The position numbers were made by a program, and so were the translations under genes. Positions 27,920-36,625 of a DNA stretch of 64,000 bases are shown here, piece after piece (positions within the stretch are counted from its first letter, which is position 1; the number at the start of each line of letters is the position of its first letter). The notes below the pieces were generated by a model. The model made no database searches and was not told the origin of the DNA. It saw only the letters and a list, made by a program, of their open reading frames with translations. The stretch lies in assembly GCA_019739215.1 (NCBI GenBank), contig JAHHDR010000044.1, forward strand, positions 1 to 64,000. The letters are read 5' to 3'. This stretch comes from Rhizobium sp. Its GTDB lineage: Bacteria; Pseudomonadota; Alphaproteobacteria; Rhizobiales; Rhizobiaceae.

Positions 27920-28000
27920 CTGCACTTGCGGTCTCGGCGCACTGGAATACCGCGCGGGGCGTCGCTACCTTCAGGCCGGAGCGCCACGGGAGGATAGTAT

Positions 28001-28618
28001 ATGAGCGATCGCCAGAGCCATTGGCAGAATGTCTATTCCACCAAGACGGAAGACGAGGTGAGCTGGTTCCAGGAGACCCCGGCGCCGTCCCTCGACCTGC
28101 TGGCCCTCGCCGGCACCGGCAAGGACAGCGCGATCATCGATATCGGCGGCGGCACATCGCGGCTGGTCGACCGGCTTCTGGCGGAGGGCTATGCCGACCT
28201 GACGGTGCTCGACCTGTCGCCGGCGGCACTCGAGACGGCGCGTGCAAGGCTGGGCAACGCGGGCGAGCGGGTCACGTGGATCGCCGACGATGCGACGCGC
28301 TGGCAGCCGGCACGACAATACGACATCTGGCATGACCGCGCGGCCTTTCACTTCCTGACCGCCCCTGAGGATCAGCAGGCCTATGTCGAACGCCTCAGGG
28401 GCGGATTGCGGATCGGCGGTCACGCGATCATCGGCACGTTTGCCGTTGACGGTCCGGAGAAATGCAGCGGCCTGCCGGTGTCCCGCCACAGCGCCGAGAC
28501 GCTCGCCGCCATTCTCGGGCCGGGCTTTGAACGGCTCGACACCAGGCGCCACGAGCATGCCACGCCCTGGGGCAGCATCCAGAAGTTCCAGTTCTCGACC
28601 TTCCGGCGGAGCGCCTGA
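28001..28618 (+). CDS. class I SAM-dependent methyltransferase
   Basis: A 205-residue methyltransferase. It opens with HWQNVYSTKTEDEVSWFQ, a pattern shared by a widespread subgroup annotated as trans-aconitate- or tellurite-type methyltransferase-like, and has SAM motif I IIDIGGGTSRLVDRLL, acidic loop LTVLDLSPAALETA, and WHDRAAFHFLT in motif IV. The ATG at 28001 follows a GGAGG ribosome-binding site. The substrate is unknown. The short gap to pdeM (81 bases) leaves co-transcription open. Confidence 0.85.
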   Translation: MSDRQSHWQNVYSTKTEDEVSWFQETPAPSLDLLALAGTGKDSAIIDIGGGTSRLVDRLLAEGYADLTVLDLSPAALETARARLGNAGERVTWIADDATRWQPARQYDIWHDRAAFHFLTAPEDQQAYVERLRGGLRIGGHAIIGTFAVDGPEKCSGLPVSRHSAETLAAILGPGFERLDTRRHEHATPWGSIQKFQFSTFRRSA

Positions 28619-28623
28619 CGGCG

Positions 28624-28953
28624 CTATCCTTCCGCGGGCGCGATGATACATTTGAGCGTCTTCGCATCGCCGCAGAGGTGCCAGTTGCCATCATCCGACG
28701 GACGGATGGCGACCTTGCCGGGATCGAAGCGATATTTGTTGCCGGCGCGGTCCATGATCATTTCCACGCCGGCTTCGATGAACGGGCGGGTGGCCGGGCG
28801 GCAATCGTGCCAGTCGCAGCAATCGCCGCCGCCGTCGCGGCGCTGGAACAGGCGGTAATCCTGGCCGGTCAACGGGTCGACATGGGCGGGCACGGTGCCC
28901 GCGAGCGCGCCGAGGCCGAGGAGCGAGACGATCGGCAAAAGCCATGTTCGCAT
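28624..28953 (-). CDS. small exported Cys-containing hypothetical protein
   Basis: A 109-residue protein from the ATG at 28953 with an N-terminal signal peptide (MRTWLLPIVSLLGLGALAG, cleavage probably after VPAHV). The mature part has four cysteines in two groups, CCDWHDC and later WHLCGDAKTLKC, and a GQDYRLFQRRDGGGDCC segment. Similar short exported proteins with this pattern occur in Hyphomicrobiales without known function; the cysteines suggest periplasmic disulfides. It is convergent with the methyltransferase gene, 5 bases between stops. Confidence 0.7.
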   Translation of the reverse strand: MRTWLLPIVSLLGLGALAGTVPAHVDPLTGQDYRLFQRRDGGGDCCDWHDCRPATRPFIEAGVEMIMDRAGNKYRFDPGKVAIRPSDDGNWHLCGDAKTLKCIIAPAEG

Positions 28954-29159
28954 GGTCGCAGTCTCATCAGTTGCCGCCCGGCAAGGCGGGTCGACCGCGC
29001 CAGCATAGAGATTCCCGCGGCGCGGGCAAGCACGCCGTGGCCGGTTTGGGACGGTGGACGACACGTGAAAGAGGATATTAACCCTGGGCCGAAAGCTTCC
29101 GCTGCCGCCGGCAACGCATGCGCGCTAGGCTCGTTGCCACGGGGCGAATGGAGGGACGG

Positions 29160-29261
29160 ATGGCGGCGGAGACACTCGTGCTCTGGCTGTGCGGCGCTGG
29201 CGCGCTGGGCGGCCTGATCATCAGGCTACTATCGGAACTGAATGCGCCGGGATTGTTTTAG
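29160..29261 (+). CDS. putative 33-residue small membrane protein
   Basis: An ATG at 29160 follows a strong GGAGGG site (29150-29155, 4 bases spacing) and opens a 33-codon frame ending TAG at 29261. The peptide is one hydrophobic helix (LVLWLCGAGALGGLIIRLL) with a short polar tail, the form of known single-pass small proteins. It lies alone between divergent genes. Translation is not proven; an ATG 12 bases upstream is also in frame. Confidence 0.4.
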   Translation: MAAETLVLWLCGAGALGGLIIRLLSELNAPGLF

Positions 29262-29390
29262 GTGCGGACCTGCATCTGGGGGGACTGATGGCCCTCACCG
29301 GAATGTGAACTGTCTCACCCGAACGTGACTTCCACCGTCAAATCCATATGGCAGGTTCAGCGTATACCGGCAGTGAAATGGAGGATCATC

Positions 29391-30371
29391 ATGACAATAT
29401 TGAATTTTTCGCGCCGAACCCTGCTTGTTTCGACTGCGGCCGCACTTGCCGCGCCGGCCGTGTTGAGCCGGGCGAGCTTTGCCCAGGAGCCAAATGAAGA
29501 GGTCATGACCAGCTATCCCGAGACAAAGAGCTTCAAGATCGGCAATTTCGCGGTCAGTACCATCCGCGACGGCAAGGTGATGGCGGAGAAGCCGAACGAG
29601 ACCTTCGGCACCAACCAGAAGCCGGAAGACGTGGCGGCGGCGCTGGAAGCGAACATGTTGCCTTCCGACAGGTTCATCAATTCCTTCGCGCCCACGCTGG
29701 TGGACACAGGGTCCGACGTGATCCTGTTCGACACCGGAATGGGCGAGGGCGCTCGCGCCAAGGGCAACGGCCAGCTCATCGCCGGGCTTCAGTCGATTGG
29801 CTACGACCCCTCTCAGGTGACCGTCGTCGTCCTGACCCACATGCATGGCGACCATATCGGCGGCCTGATGGAAGGCGGCAAGCCGGCATTCGCAAATGCC
29901 CGTTACGTTGCCGGCCAGGTCGAGTTCGACTTCTGGAAGGATCCCGCCCGCGCCGGCACGCCGGCCGAGAATGGTCACAAGGGCGTTCTGAACAATGTCG
30001 TTCCGCTCGCCGACAAAATGACCTTTATCAAGGAAGGCTCGGAAGTGGTGCCCGGAATCGTGGCGCACGAGGCCTTCGGCCATTCGCCCGGACATATGAT
30101 CTTTCGTGCCGAGTCCGAAGGCAAGGGCCTGATCATCACCGCCGACACCGCCAATCACTACGTCCTCTCGCTCCAGCATCCCGACTGGGAGGTCCGGTTC
30201 GACATGGACAAGGCCAAGGCCGCGGAAGCCCGTCGCAAGGTGTTCGACATGGTCGCGGCCGAAAAGCTGCCCTTCGTCGGCTATCACATGCCTTATCCGG
30301 CGGTGGGCTATGTCGAAAAGAGCGGTACCGGATATCGGTTCGTGCCGGAGAGCTATCAGTTCGAACTCTGA
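29391..30371 (+). CDS. Tat-exported MBL-fold metallo-hydrolase
   Basis: A 326-residue metallo-beta-lactamase-fold protein. The signal carries a twin-arginine motif (FSRRTLLVSTAAALAAPAVLS), so it is probably folded before export to the periplasm. The dinuclear Zn motif T-H-M-H-G-D-H is at about residue 155, followed by the downstream His in FGHSPGHM and Asp in ITADTANH. The group resembles AHL-lactonase-like or alkylsulfatase-neighbour quorum-quenching hydrolases, but lactonase activity is not proven. The ATG at 29391 has GGAGGATC upstream. Confidence 0.88.
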   Translation: MTILNFSRRTLLVSTAAALAAPAVLSRASFAQEPNEEVMTSYPETKSFKIGNFAVSTIRDGKVMAEKPNETFGTNQKPEDVAAALEANMLPSDRFINSFAPTLVDTGSDVILFDTGMGEGARAKGNGQLIAGLQSIGYDPSQVTVVVLTHMHGDHIGGLMEGGKPAFANARYVAGQVEFDFWKDPARAGTPAENGHKGVLNNVVPLADKMTFIKEGSEVVPGIVAHEAFGHSPGHMIFRAESEGKGLIITADTANHYVLSLQHPDWEVRFDMDKAKAAEARRKVFDMVAAEKLPFVGYHMPYPAVGYVEKSGTGYRFVPESYQFEL

Positions 30372-30418
30372 GTTCCGGCTGACCCCGCGAGGTAACTATT
30401 TCCAAGGGGAAGCATACG

Positions 30419-30441
30419 GGTGGCGTCTTGCAAGCGCCACC
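30419..30441. terminator. hairpin between convergent genes
   Basis: A 7-bp stem GGTGGCG/CGCCACC (30419-30425 with 30435-30441) with a 9-base loop, ending at the stop codon of the minus-strand gene and 47 bases after the plus-strand stop. There is no T run on either side, so termination strength is doubtful. Confidence 0.35.
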
Positions 30442-30845
30442 TATTCCACGATCGTGCAGTACTCGCTGCCGGGCGCTTCGCCTGTCGCTTCGAAAAGCAG
30501 CACGATCACGGGCTTCTTGTCCGCCAAGCGGGTGGTGTTGTAGCCTGTAACGCTGGCGTCCGCGAACGGTCCCGACTTCCACTCTATCCGGCTCGTCGCC
30601 TTGTCATAGGTGAAGTCGCCTGCGCGAAGGGTCGCGCCGCGCAGGAAATAGGCAGTGCCATCGAGAATGTCGAACTCGCTGGTCGGCGTCGTGCCGTCCA
30701 GGCATGCATAGTAGCCGGGAATCAGGACCGGCCTAAGTTGATGTGTCGGGGGAAGGTCCAAAGCCTGCGCCAGGACCGGCGTCAGCATCAGAAGCAGGCC
30801 GGCAACCGCCGGCCTTCGGTGAGCGAATGTCCGGAATGCGGTCAT
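30441..30845 (-). CDS. exported hypothetical protein coupled to the beta-oxidation operon
   Basis: A 134-residue protein with a signal peptide (MTAFRTFAHRRPAVAGLLLMLTPVLAQA) and a mature part with two cysteines (YYACLDG and the C-terminal YCTIVE). Its pattern, with TPTSEFDILDGTAYFLRG followed by a short beta-rich segment, is that of small periplasmic proteins of unknown function. The ATG overlaps the TGA of the FadJ-like gene by 4 bases, so the two are translationally coupled, although no link in function is evident. Confidence 0.7.
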   Translation of the reverse strand: MTAFRTFAHRRPAVAGLLLMLTPVLAQALDLPPTHQLRPVLIPGYYACLDGTTPTSEFDILDGTAYFLRGATLRAGDFTYDKATSRIEWKSGPFADASVTGYNTTRLADKKPVIVLLFEATGEAPGSEYCTIVE

Positions 30846-33052
30846 GCCGCCCTGTTCTGCCTGTAGGGATCGAAGCGTGAGTAGAAGGTCTCGCCCTTGG
30901 CCGCCATGTCCTTGAGCAGCGGTGTCGGCGAGAAATGATCGCCGTATTTCGCAGCGAGTGTCTCGCATAGCGCCACGAATGTCTTGATCCCCATGCCGTC
31001 GATATAGCTCAGCGTGCCGCCGGTATAGGGCGCGAAGCCGAAGCCGAGGATCGAACCGACATCGGCTTCGCGGGGGTCGGTGACGATGCCTTCCTCGACG
31101 GTGCGGGCGGCCTCGAGCGCGATGGTGACCAGCAGGCGTTGCTTGAGTTCGGCGAAATCGACATCCTCGGCCTTCTTCTGCGGATAGAGATCCTTCAGGC
31201 CTGGCCAGAGCGACTTCTTGGCGGGCTTCGGCGGGTAGTCGTAGAAGCCCTTCTGGTTCTTGCGGCCGAGGCGACCCAGGTCGGTCACCATCTTGTCGAC
31301 CAGCGCCATGTGGTGCTCTTTCACCGAGGCCGCACCGAGATCGGCAATGGAAGCCTTCATGATCTTGTAGGAGAGATCGATGGCCACCTCGTCATTGAGC
31401 GACAGCGGCCCGACCGGCATGCCAGCGAATTTCGCCGCATTCTCGATCATGATAGCCGGTACGCCCTCGGACAGCATGTCATAGGCTTCGTTGATGTAGC
31501 GGAAGACGCAGCGGTTGACATAGAAGCCGCGTGTATCGTTGACGACGATGGGGGTCTTCTTGATTGCTGCGACATAGTCGAGCGCCACCGCGATCGCCTT
31601 GTCCTCGGTCTTTTCCCCAAGGATCACCTCGACCAGCATCATTCTGTCGACCGGCGAGAAGAAGTGCACGCCGATGAACTGGCCGGGACGCTTCGAATTC
31701 TCGGCAAGACCCGTGATCGGCAGCGTCGAGGTGTTGGAGGCGAAGACCGAGCTTTCGGGCAGCACGGCCTCGACGGCTTCGGTCACGGTCTTCTTGACGC
31801 CACGGTCCTCGAACACCGCCTCGATAACGAGATCCGCATCAGCGAGCGCCGAATAGTCGGGCGTGGCGGTGATGAGTGAAAGCAGCTTGTCGCCGTCTTC
31901 CTTCGTGGTCTTGCCCTTGGCAATGCCGCCCTTGATCAGTTCCTCGGAATGGGCCTTGCCCTTGTCGGCAGCGTCCTGGTCGCGGTCGATGAGCACGACC
32001 GGAATGCCTGCACGGGCCGTGACATAGGCAATGCTGGCGCCCATGAAGCCGGCGCCGATGACGCCGATCTTCCTGAACTTCGTCGGCTCGATGCCGGCGG
32101 GGCGGCGCGCGCCCTTGCCGAGTTCCTGCATCGAGACGAACAGTGAACGCACCATCATTTGGGCTTCTGTCGACTGCAGAATCTGGGTGAAATAGCGCTG
32201 CTCGACCTTGAGCGCGGTGTCGAAGGGCAGTTGCAGGCCCTCATAGACGCATTTGAGGATCGCATGCGCGCCGGGATAGTTCATGTTGGTCTCGCGGCGC
32301 AAGATGGCATTGGCCGCCGAGAAAAGCTGCACATTCTGCGGCGTCCACATCGCGCCGCCGGGAGCCTTGAACCCCTTCTTGTCCCAAGGCGCGACGGGAT
32401 CGACGCCCTTCCTGAGCAGTTCCTTCGCCGCCGGGATCAGGTTGTCAGGCTCGACCACCTCGGTCAGCAAGCCGAGCGCCTTGGCGCGCGAGGCCGAGAG
32501 ATCCTGGCCGGTGGTCATGATCTGCAGGGCGTCTTGCGTGTTGATCAGGCGCGGCATGCGCTGGGTGCCGCCGGCACCCGGGAAGATGCCGATCTTGACC
32601 TCGGGCAGAGCGATCTTGACCGACTTCGAGTTGGACGCGACGCGGGCATGGCAGCTCATCGCGAGTTCGGTCGCGCCGCCCATGCAGGTGCCATTGATCG
32701 CGGCGACCCAGGGCTTGCCATTGGTTTCGACCTTGCGCCACAGCCAGCTCATGCGGCCGGCGGCGTCGAACAGGCGCCTGGTGGCGGCGGCCGGGTCGGC
32801 CGCGCGGCCTTCCTCCATCGCCCGCGATATCGCGTTGAGCATGGTGATGTCGGCGCCGCCGGAGAATTGCGACTTGCCGGAGGCGAAGACCACGCCCTTG
32901 ACGGCGGCGTCGGCCACGGTCGCATCGACGATCGCTTCGATCTCGTCCATCACCTCCATCGTGAAGACGTTCATCGACTTGTCAGGCATGTCCCAGGTGA
33001 TGAGCGCAATGCCTTCGGCGTCGGTTTCGACGGTGAAATTCTTGTAGGTCAT
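30842..33052 (-). CDS. bifunctional enoyl-CoA hydratase / 3-hydroxyacyl-CoA dehydrogenase (FadJ-like)
   Basis: A 736-residue multifunctional beta-oxidation enzyme. Residues about 1-290 are a crotonase domain with both catalytic glutamates in view (GGATELAMSCH and EVKIGIFPGAGGTQ). The NAD-binding domain starts near residue 330 (KIGVIGAGFMGASIAYV) and has the catalytic His in GVHFFSPVDRM and the FYVNRC segment; the C-terminal domain follows. It hydrates enoyl-CoA and oxidises 3-hydroxyacyl-CoA using NAD. It is third in the operon after the acyl-CoA dehydrogenase and thiolase. A GGGGGG site precedes the ATG. Confidence 0.95.
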   Translation of the reverse strand: MTYKNFTVETDAEGIALITWDMPDKSMNVFTMEVMDEIEAIVDATVADAAVKGVVFASGKSQFSGGADITMLNAISRAMEEGRAADPAAATRRLFDAAGRMSWLWRKVETNGKPWVAAINGTCMGGATELAMSCHARVASNSKSVKIALPEVKIGIFPGAGGTQRMPRLINTQDALQIMTTGQDLSASRAKALGLLTEVVEPDNLIPAAKELLRKGVDPVAPWDKKGFKAPGGAMWTPQNVQLFSAANAILRRETNMNYPGAHAILKCVYEGLQLPFDTALKVEQRYFTQILQSTEAQMMVRSLFVSMQELGKGARRPAGIEPTKFRKIGVIGAGFMGASIAYVTARAGIPVVLIDRDQDAADKGKAHSEELIKGGIAKGKTTKEDGDKLLSLITATPDYSALADADLVIEAVFEDRGVKKTVTEAVEAVLPESSVFASNTSTLPITGLAENSKRPGQFIGVHFFSPVDRMMLVEVILGEKTEDKAIAVALDYVAAIKKTPIVVNDTRGFYVNRCVFRYINEAYDMLSEGVPAIMIENAAKFAGMPVGPLSLNDEVAIDLSYKIMKASIADLGAASVKEHHMALVDKMVTDLGRLGRKNQKGFYDYPPKPAKKSLWPGLKDLYPQKKAEDVDFAELKQRLLVTIALEAARTVEEGIVTDPREADVGSILGFGFAPYTGGTLSYIDGMGIKTFVALCETLAAKYGDHFSPTPLLKDMAAKGETFYSRFDPYRQNRAA

Positions 33053-33069
33053 CTGTTGTCCCCCCCGCC

Positions 33070-34278
33070 TTACACGCGTTCGATGATCGTCGCGGTGCCC
33101 ATGCCCGCGCCGATGCAGAGTGTCACCAGCGCGGTATTGAGATCACGCCGTTCCAGTTCGTCGAGCACCGTGCCGAGGATCATCGCACCGGTCGCGCCGA
33201 GCGGATGGCCCATGGCGATGGCGCCGCCATTGACGTTGATCTGGTCATGCGGAATGTCGAAAGCCTGCATGTAGCGCAGCACGACGGCGGCAAAGGCTTC
33301 GTTGAGTTCGAACAGGTCGATGTCGGAGATCGACATGCCGGCGCGCTTGAGCAGTTTCTCGGTGACATCGACCGGGCCCGTCAGCATCAGCGCCGGTTCG
33401 GAGCCGATATTGGCGATGGCCTTGATGCGTGCGCGGGGACGCTTTCCGAGCGTCTCGCCGCCGGCCTTCGAGCCGACCAACACCGCCGCCGCGCCATCGA
33501 CGATGCCGGACGAATTGCCGGCATGATGGACGTAATTGATCTTCTCGACATCGGGATGCGCCTGGATGGCGACTGCGTCGAAACCACCCATTTCCCCCGG
33601 CATGACGAAGGACGGCTGCAGCGCGGCCAACGCCTGCATGTCGGTCGTCGGGCGCATGTGCTCGTCACGATCCAGAATGACCATGCCGTTGACATCGGTG
33701 ACCGGCACGACGGAATTTTTGAAATAGCCATTCGACCAGGCATGGGCGGCGCGCTTCTGGCTCTCGACGGAATAGGCGTCGACATCGTCTCGCGAGAAAC
33801 CGTATTTCGTCGCGATGAGATCGGCCGAGACACCCTGCGGCATGAAATAGGCCGGCACGGCGACCGAGGGATCGACCGGCCAGGCACCACCCGACATGAA
33901 CATACCGACGCGGCTCATGCTTTCCACCCCGCCGGCGATGATGAGGTCGTCGGCGCCCTGCGCCACCTTGGCGGCAGCGAGATTGACGGCATCAAGGCCA
34001 GAGGCGCAGAAGCGCGAGATCTGCATCCCCGGCGCACGGTTGGAATAGCCGGCCTCGAAGGCGGCAGCGCGCGGGATGACCGCGCCGGCTTCCATCACCG
34101 GATCGACGCAGCCTAAAATGATGTCGTCGACGTTGGACGTGTCGATTCCGTTGCGGTCGCGCAGCCATTCCAGCGTATGGGCGGCGAGACGCACGGGCGG
34201 CACTTCGTGGAGCGAACCGTCCTTCTTGCCGCGGCCCCGTGGGGTGCGGACGTGGTCGTAGATATAGGCTTCGGTCAT
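33070..34278 (-). CDS. acetyl-CoA C-acyltransferase (thiolase)
   Basis: A 402-residue thiolase. The nucleophilic Cys91 is in SRFCASGLDA; the His in INVNGGAIAMGHPLGATG and the C-terminal Cys in TLCIGAGMG complete the active site. It cleaves 3-ketoacyl-CoA to acetyl-CoA in beta-oxidation, matching its position between the acyl-CoA dehydrogenase and the FadJ-like enzyme. The frame is open well upstream of the ATG at 34278, but that ATG follows a GGAGACATT site and begins the normal MTEAYIYDHVRTPRGRG sequence. Confidence 0.95.
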   Translation of the reverse strand: MTEAYIYDHVRTPRGRGKKDGSLHEVPPVRLAAHTLEWLRDRNGIDTSNVDDIILGCVDPVMEAGAVIPRAAAFEAGYSNRAPGMQISRFCASGLDAVNLAAAKVAQGADDLIIAGGVESMSRVGMFMSGGAWPVDPSVAVPAYFMPQGVSADLIATKYGFSRDDVDAYSVESQKRAAHAWSNGYFKNSVVPVTDVNGMVILDRDEHMRPTTDMQALAALQPSFVMPGEMGGFDAVAIQAHPDVEKINYVHHAGNSSGIVDGAAAVLVGSKAGGETLGKRPRARIKAIANIGSEPALMLTGPVDVTEKLLKRAGMSISDIDLFELNEAFAAVVLRYMQAFDIPHDQINVNGGAIAMGHPLGATGAMILGTVLDELERRDLNTALVTLCIGAGMGTATIIERV

Positions 34279-34346
34279 GAATGTCTCCTCGGCGCGACTC
34301 TCTCGACGGGTCGCCTTGATTCTGAATATAGGCCCAAAGGCTGCGT

Positions 34347-36140
34347 TTAGAAGGCCGCCGCGTCCAGCGCCATCACGCTGTCCGCGCCGGCCTCGATCCG
34401 AGCCTTCCTCAGCGCCGTCTCCGGCATCAGGCGCTCCATGAAGAACATCGCCGTCACCAGCTTGTTGTTGAGGAAATCCGTGCGGCTGTCTCCCGCCTCG
34501 ATCCGCTCGAGCGCAGCCTTGGCAGACTTGCCCCACATAAAGCCGAGGATCACCACGCCGAACAGATGCATGTAATCGGTGGCGCCTGCGCCGGCATTAT
34601 CGGGCTTGGCCATGGCGTTGGACATGAACCACATGGTCGAGGCCTGGAGGTCGTTGAGGCCTTTCTTGATCGCCTTGGTGTAGGGGGCGAGACGTTCGTC
34701 ACCGCGGTTGTCCTCGCAGAAATCGCCGATCTCCTTGAAGACGGCCATGACGGCGCGGCCACCGTTGGCGGCCAGCTTGCGGCCGACAAGGTCCATGGCC
34801 TGCACGCCATTGGCGCCTTCGTAGAGCATGGCGATACGGGCGTCGCGGACATACTGGCTCATGCCGTGCTCTTCGATATAGCCGTGGCCGCCGAACATCT
34901 GCTGGGCCTGTACCGCGTTTTCGAAGCCGCGATCGGTCATCACGCCCTTGAGGATCGGGGTCATGATCGAGAGGATATCGTCGGCCTTCTGGCGCTCGGC
35001 TTCATCTGGCGAACGGTGCGCGATGTCGGATTGCAGCGCGGTATAGAGCATGAAGGCGCGGCCGGCCTCGTTGACCGAGCGGATCTGCATCAGCGTGCGG
35101 CGCACGTCGGCATGGACAATGATTGGATCGGCCTTTTTGTCCGGCGCCTTCGGGCCGGTCAGCGAGCGGCCCTGCACGCGGTCGCGCGCGTAGCTTGCCG
35201 CACTCTGGTAGGCCGCTTCGGAGATGGCGAGGCCCTGGAGGCCAACGCCGAGGCGGGCTTCGTTCATCATCACGAACATCGCGGCGAGGCCCCGGTTCTC
35301 GGCGCCGATGAGATAGCCGACCGCGTCGTCATGGTTGAGCACGCAGGTGGCGTTGCCGTGGATGCCCATCTTGTGCTCGATCGCGCCGCAGGTCACGCCG
35401 TTGCGGGCGCCGACCGAACCATCGGCGCCAACCAGGAATTTCGGCACGATGAACAGCGAGATGCCCTTGGTGCCCTCGGGCGCGCCCTCGATGCGGGCGA
35501 GCACGAGATGAATGATGTTCTCGGTCATGTCATGCTCGCCGGCCGAGATGAAGATCTTCTGGCCGGTGATGCGATAGCTGCCATCCGGCTGGGGAACCGC
35601 CCGGGTGCGCAACATGCCGAGATCGGTGCCGCAATGCGGTTCCGTGAGGTTCATGGTGCCGGACCATTTGCCCGAGACCATGTTGGGCACATAGGTCGTC
35701 TTCTGCGCATCGGATCCATGCACCAGAATGGCGGCGACCGCGCCATTGGTGAGGCCGGGATACATAATCAGCGCCATGTTGGCGGAGGACATGTACTCGC
35801 CCACCGCGCTGTGCAGCGTGTAGGGCAGGCCCTGACCGCCGAATTCCTCCGGCACCGACAAGCCGGACCAGCCGCCCTCGCAATACTGGTCATAGGCCTG
35901 CTTGAAGCCCTTGGGCGGCGTCACCGAGCCATCGTCATGGCGCGTGCAGCCTTCCTGGTCGCCGGAGAGATTGAGCGGAAACAGCACCTCTTCGGACAGC
36001 CTGGCCGCCTCGCCGGTGATAGCCTCGATCATGTCAGGCGTGGCGTCGGCAAAGCCCGGCAGGTTGTTGTATTTCTCCAGGCCGAGGACATCGTTGAGAA
36101 CGAACAGCGTGTCTTCGACGGGCGCCTTGTAAACGGGCAT
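34347..36140 (-). CDS. acyl-CoA dehydrogenase with C-terminal extension (long form)
   Basis: A 597-residue FAD-dependent acyl-CoA dehydrogenase, longer than the usual 380-400 because of N- and C-terminal extensions typical of the FadE-like/DmdC-like group. Signatures are MNLTEPHCGTDLGMLRTRA, the FAD and substrate loop GIHGNATCVLNHDD, and QMFGGHGYIEEHGMSQYVRDARI. It starts the beta-oxidation cycle by oxidising acyl-CoA to enoyl-CoA and needs electron-transfer flavoprotein encoded elsewhere. First gene of the operon, behind a GAGGAG site and the MerR-style promoter at 36194-36221. Confidence 0.93.
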   Translation of the reverse strand: MPVYKAPVEDTLFVLNDVLGLEKYNNLPGFADATPDMIEAITGEAARLSEEVLFPLNLSGDQEGCTRHDDGSVTPPKGFKQAYDQYCEGGWSGLSVPEEFGGQGLPYTLHSAVGEYMSSANMALIMYPGLTNGAVAAILVHGSDAQKTTYVPNMVSGKWSGTMNLTEPHCGTDLGMLRTRAVPQPDGSYRITGQKIFISAGEHDMTENIIHLVLARIEGAPEGTKGISLFIVPKFLVGADGSVGARNGVTCGAIEHKMGIHGNATCVLNHDDAVGYLIGAENRGLAAMFVMMNEARLGVGLQGLAISEAAYQSAASYARDRVQGRSLTGPKAPDKKADPIIVHADVRRTLMQIRSVNEAGRAFMLYTALQSDIAHRSPDEAERQKADDILSIMTPILKGVMTDRGFENAVQAQQMFGGHGYIEEHGMSQYVRDARIAMLYEGANGVQAMDLVGRKLAANGGRAVMAVFKEIGDFCEDNRGDERLAPYTKAIKKGLNDLQASTMWFMSNAMAKPDNAGAGATDYMHLFGVVILGFMWGKSAKAALERIEAGDSRTDFLNNKLVTAMFFMERLMPETALRKARIEAGADSVMALDAAAF

Positions 36141-36625
36141 CAGCTAGGTCTCCTCACCAGACGGATTGGCTTTCCGAGTATGATCTCTACTACAAAATAT
36201 TGACGTTTACGTAAACATCAAAAATCACTTTCGAACAGGTTTGCGCTGAGATCGGGAGCCTCCCCCATCCTGCAGTCGGACGGGAAACTAGCCCGATACG
36301 CTTAAGCAAGGATGGATTCGCCGCCGAAAGCTTCACGCTCAACGGAAAAGCCTGTGTGGCGGGAGACGGCGGCATGCCAGTGGTTAAAGAATTTTCAGAC
36401 GGGTTAACGGCTTATTTACCACGATTTTTTAAGTCTCGTTAATGAAACGCGGCGTGAGTGTTCGATTTGGCCCGTTCTCCCAGGTAACCTGACCCTCCGC
36501 GCCAGCCCGGCGAAAGACCGGCCGGCTACGATCCGGAGAGGAATGGTCAGCATGGAGAACCGGCTGGCATTGGCGCCGTTGGCAGGAAAGCCGGCCATAT
36601 CCGGCATGGAATCGAGCGGGCTGAC
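36141..36625. other. 485-base gap between the beta-oxidation operon and podJ
   Basis: Besides the promoter at 36194-36221, the gap holds four TTAA tetramers within 59 bases (36384, 36404, 36429 and 36439), the first two as GGTTAA and GGGTTAAC. Such A/T-rich TTAA clusters recall CtrA boxes, though no exact TTAA-N7-TTAA is present. No open frame in it shows coding character. Confidence 0.5.
36194..36221 (-). promoter_or_regulatory. MerR/LiuR-style promoter of the beta-oxidation operon
   Basis: On the minus strand TTGATG (36221-36216) and TATTTT (36199-36194) flank a 16-base dyad, TTGACGTTTACGTAAA when read on the plus strand (36200-36215; perfect core GTTTACGTAAAC at 36205-36216). The dyad fills the whole spacer. 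The sequence resembles the operator described for the MerR-family regulator LiuR of fatty- and branched-chain-acid catabolism. The regulator gene is not in the window. Confidence 0.65.

Noticed and set aside
36315..36613. GANTC sites upstream of podJ as evidence for CcrM/GcrA control
   Set aside because: Two sites in about 480 bases is roughly the chance expectation, so they are not evidence.
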